A program made the position numbers and the translations under genes. From an uncultured Bacilli bacterium (GTDB lineage: Bacteria; Bacillota_I; Bacilli_A; RF39; UBA660): DNA of 5,934 bases. The number at the start of each line of letters is the position of its first letter. The first letter of the stretch is position 1. Below the pieces are notes generated by a model. The model saw only the letters and a list, made by a program, of their open reading frames with translations. It searched no databases and was not told where the DNA came from. This document shows, one piece after another, positions 5,518 through 5,934 of this stretch. The stretch lies in contig CANRPB010000079.1 of assembly GCA_947632415.1 (NCBI GenBank), positions 1 to 5,934 on the forward strand, given 5' to 3'.

Positions 5518-5934
5518 TCCACCACTTTCATATGTCTTATCCGCACAACCATAAAAATCACTTTTTGTATCTTTACAAGTACCACTAGAAATCAAACCAT
5601 TGTCCCTCAAAAACGTACTATAACACTGTCTTCCATCAGAACATTCCAAGTTAATATCATCATAACTCTTAGTCTTATTATAATTCCTAATCTTAGAAAT
5701 AGATTGAGCATCTAAATTGATTGTATACAAAGGTTCTTTATCCAAATAAATATTTTCAGGATTAACTACAGTACTAGAAGTCTTAGTAGACTGAATATTT
5801 CTGTTATTAGTAATATATTTATAAACATAATTCTCATCATCAAACCAATTCAATCCAGGAAGTCTTGACTTACCATCTTTAGCAGGAAATGGATATGACA
5901 ATGAAATAACCCTAAACTTCAAGTCTACATCATC
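5515..5934 (-). CDS. C-terminal part of a larger Cys-containing protein of unknown function (5' end outside window)
   Basis: The frame stays open to the right window edge. The codons before the first possible start, a TTG at 5922-5920, read Asp-Asp-Val-Asp, and no Shine-Dalgarno site is present there, so I read this as the last 139 codons of a longer gene. I do not recognise the family with certainty. The visible part is polar, with no membrane segment and no sortase signal. It carries YPFP and LPGLNW near the start, a Tyr/Asn-rich middle (YKYITNNR, EPLYTINL, SKIRNYNKTKSYDD), and four cysteines at visible residues 98, 104, 120 and 130, spaced so that two disulfides are possible. That composition suits an extracytoplasmic domain. 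It ends in TAG 13 bases before the next gene and shares its operon with Tad-like genes, so a pilus-associated surface protein or adhesin is a reasonable inference. A cytoplasmic role cannot be excluded without the N-terminus. Confidence 0.75.
   Translation of the reverse strand, partial: DDVDLKFRVISLSYPFPAKDGKSRLPGLNWFDDENYVYKYITNNRNIQSTKTSSTVVNPENIYLDKEPLYTINLDAQSISKIRNYNKTKSYDDINLECSDGRQCYSTFLRDNGLISSGTCKDTKSDFYGCADKTYESGG

Noticed and set aside
185..5934. Possible alternative genetic code with TGA as Trp, suggested by the absence of TGA stops.
   Set aside because: The Trp codons I checked are TGG and every gene has normal length under the standard code. An AT-rich genome with reassigned TGA should show many in-frame TGA codons.
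1..5934. CRISPR array, tRNA, rRNA, insertion sequence or riboswitch.
   Set aside because: No spaced direct repeats, cloverleaf, transposase or structured leader is seen. The window is almost fully coding on one strand.

Overview
The window is an AT-rich stretch from what looks like a low-GC Gram-positive (monoderm Bacillota) bacterium. The evidence is strong Shine-Dalgarno sites of the AGGAGGTGAT type, a standard code (the Trp codons checked are TGG) and the protein families present. An uncultured gut Bacilli lineage would fit, but that placement is inference. All eight genes lie on the minus strand and read from the right edge to the left. They are packed tightly (gaps of 8 to 31 bases and one 1-base overlap), so they form the 3' part of one operon whose promoter lies outside the window.

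In order of transcription the genes are: the C-terminal end of a larger, cysteine-containing protein of unknown function (5934-5515); a small one-membrane-segment protein (5501-5052); a CpaB/RcpC-like SAF-domain protein (5020-4232); a CpaF/TadA-type secretion ATPase (4223-3117); two T2SSF-type membrane platform proteins, TadB-like (3107-2205) and TadC-like (2205-1402); and two related one-membrane-segment, pseudopilin-like proteins (1387-680 and 667-185). The first of these two carries a single dockerin-type calcium loop near its C-terminus. After the last gene come two candidate intrinsic terminators within 1-184. The leftmost 78 bases show no gene.

Together the genes describe a Tad/Flp-like (type IVc) pilus or secretion machine. 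The ATPase drives the TadB/TadC inner platform, CpaB is an extracytoplasmic accessory protein, and the three small single-pass proteins are candidate minor pilins or pseudopilins. No major Flp pilin, prepilin peptidase, secretin or CpaE-like protein is visible; upstream genes could supply some of them. The most distinctive points are the dockerin-like loop fused to a pseudopilin-like protein, a shared membrane-proximal and C-terminal motif grammar among the small proteins that lacks a canonical prepilin cleavage site, and a CpaB homologue in an apparently single-membrane organism.
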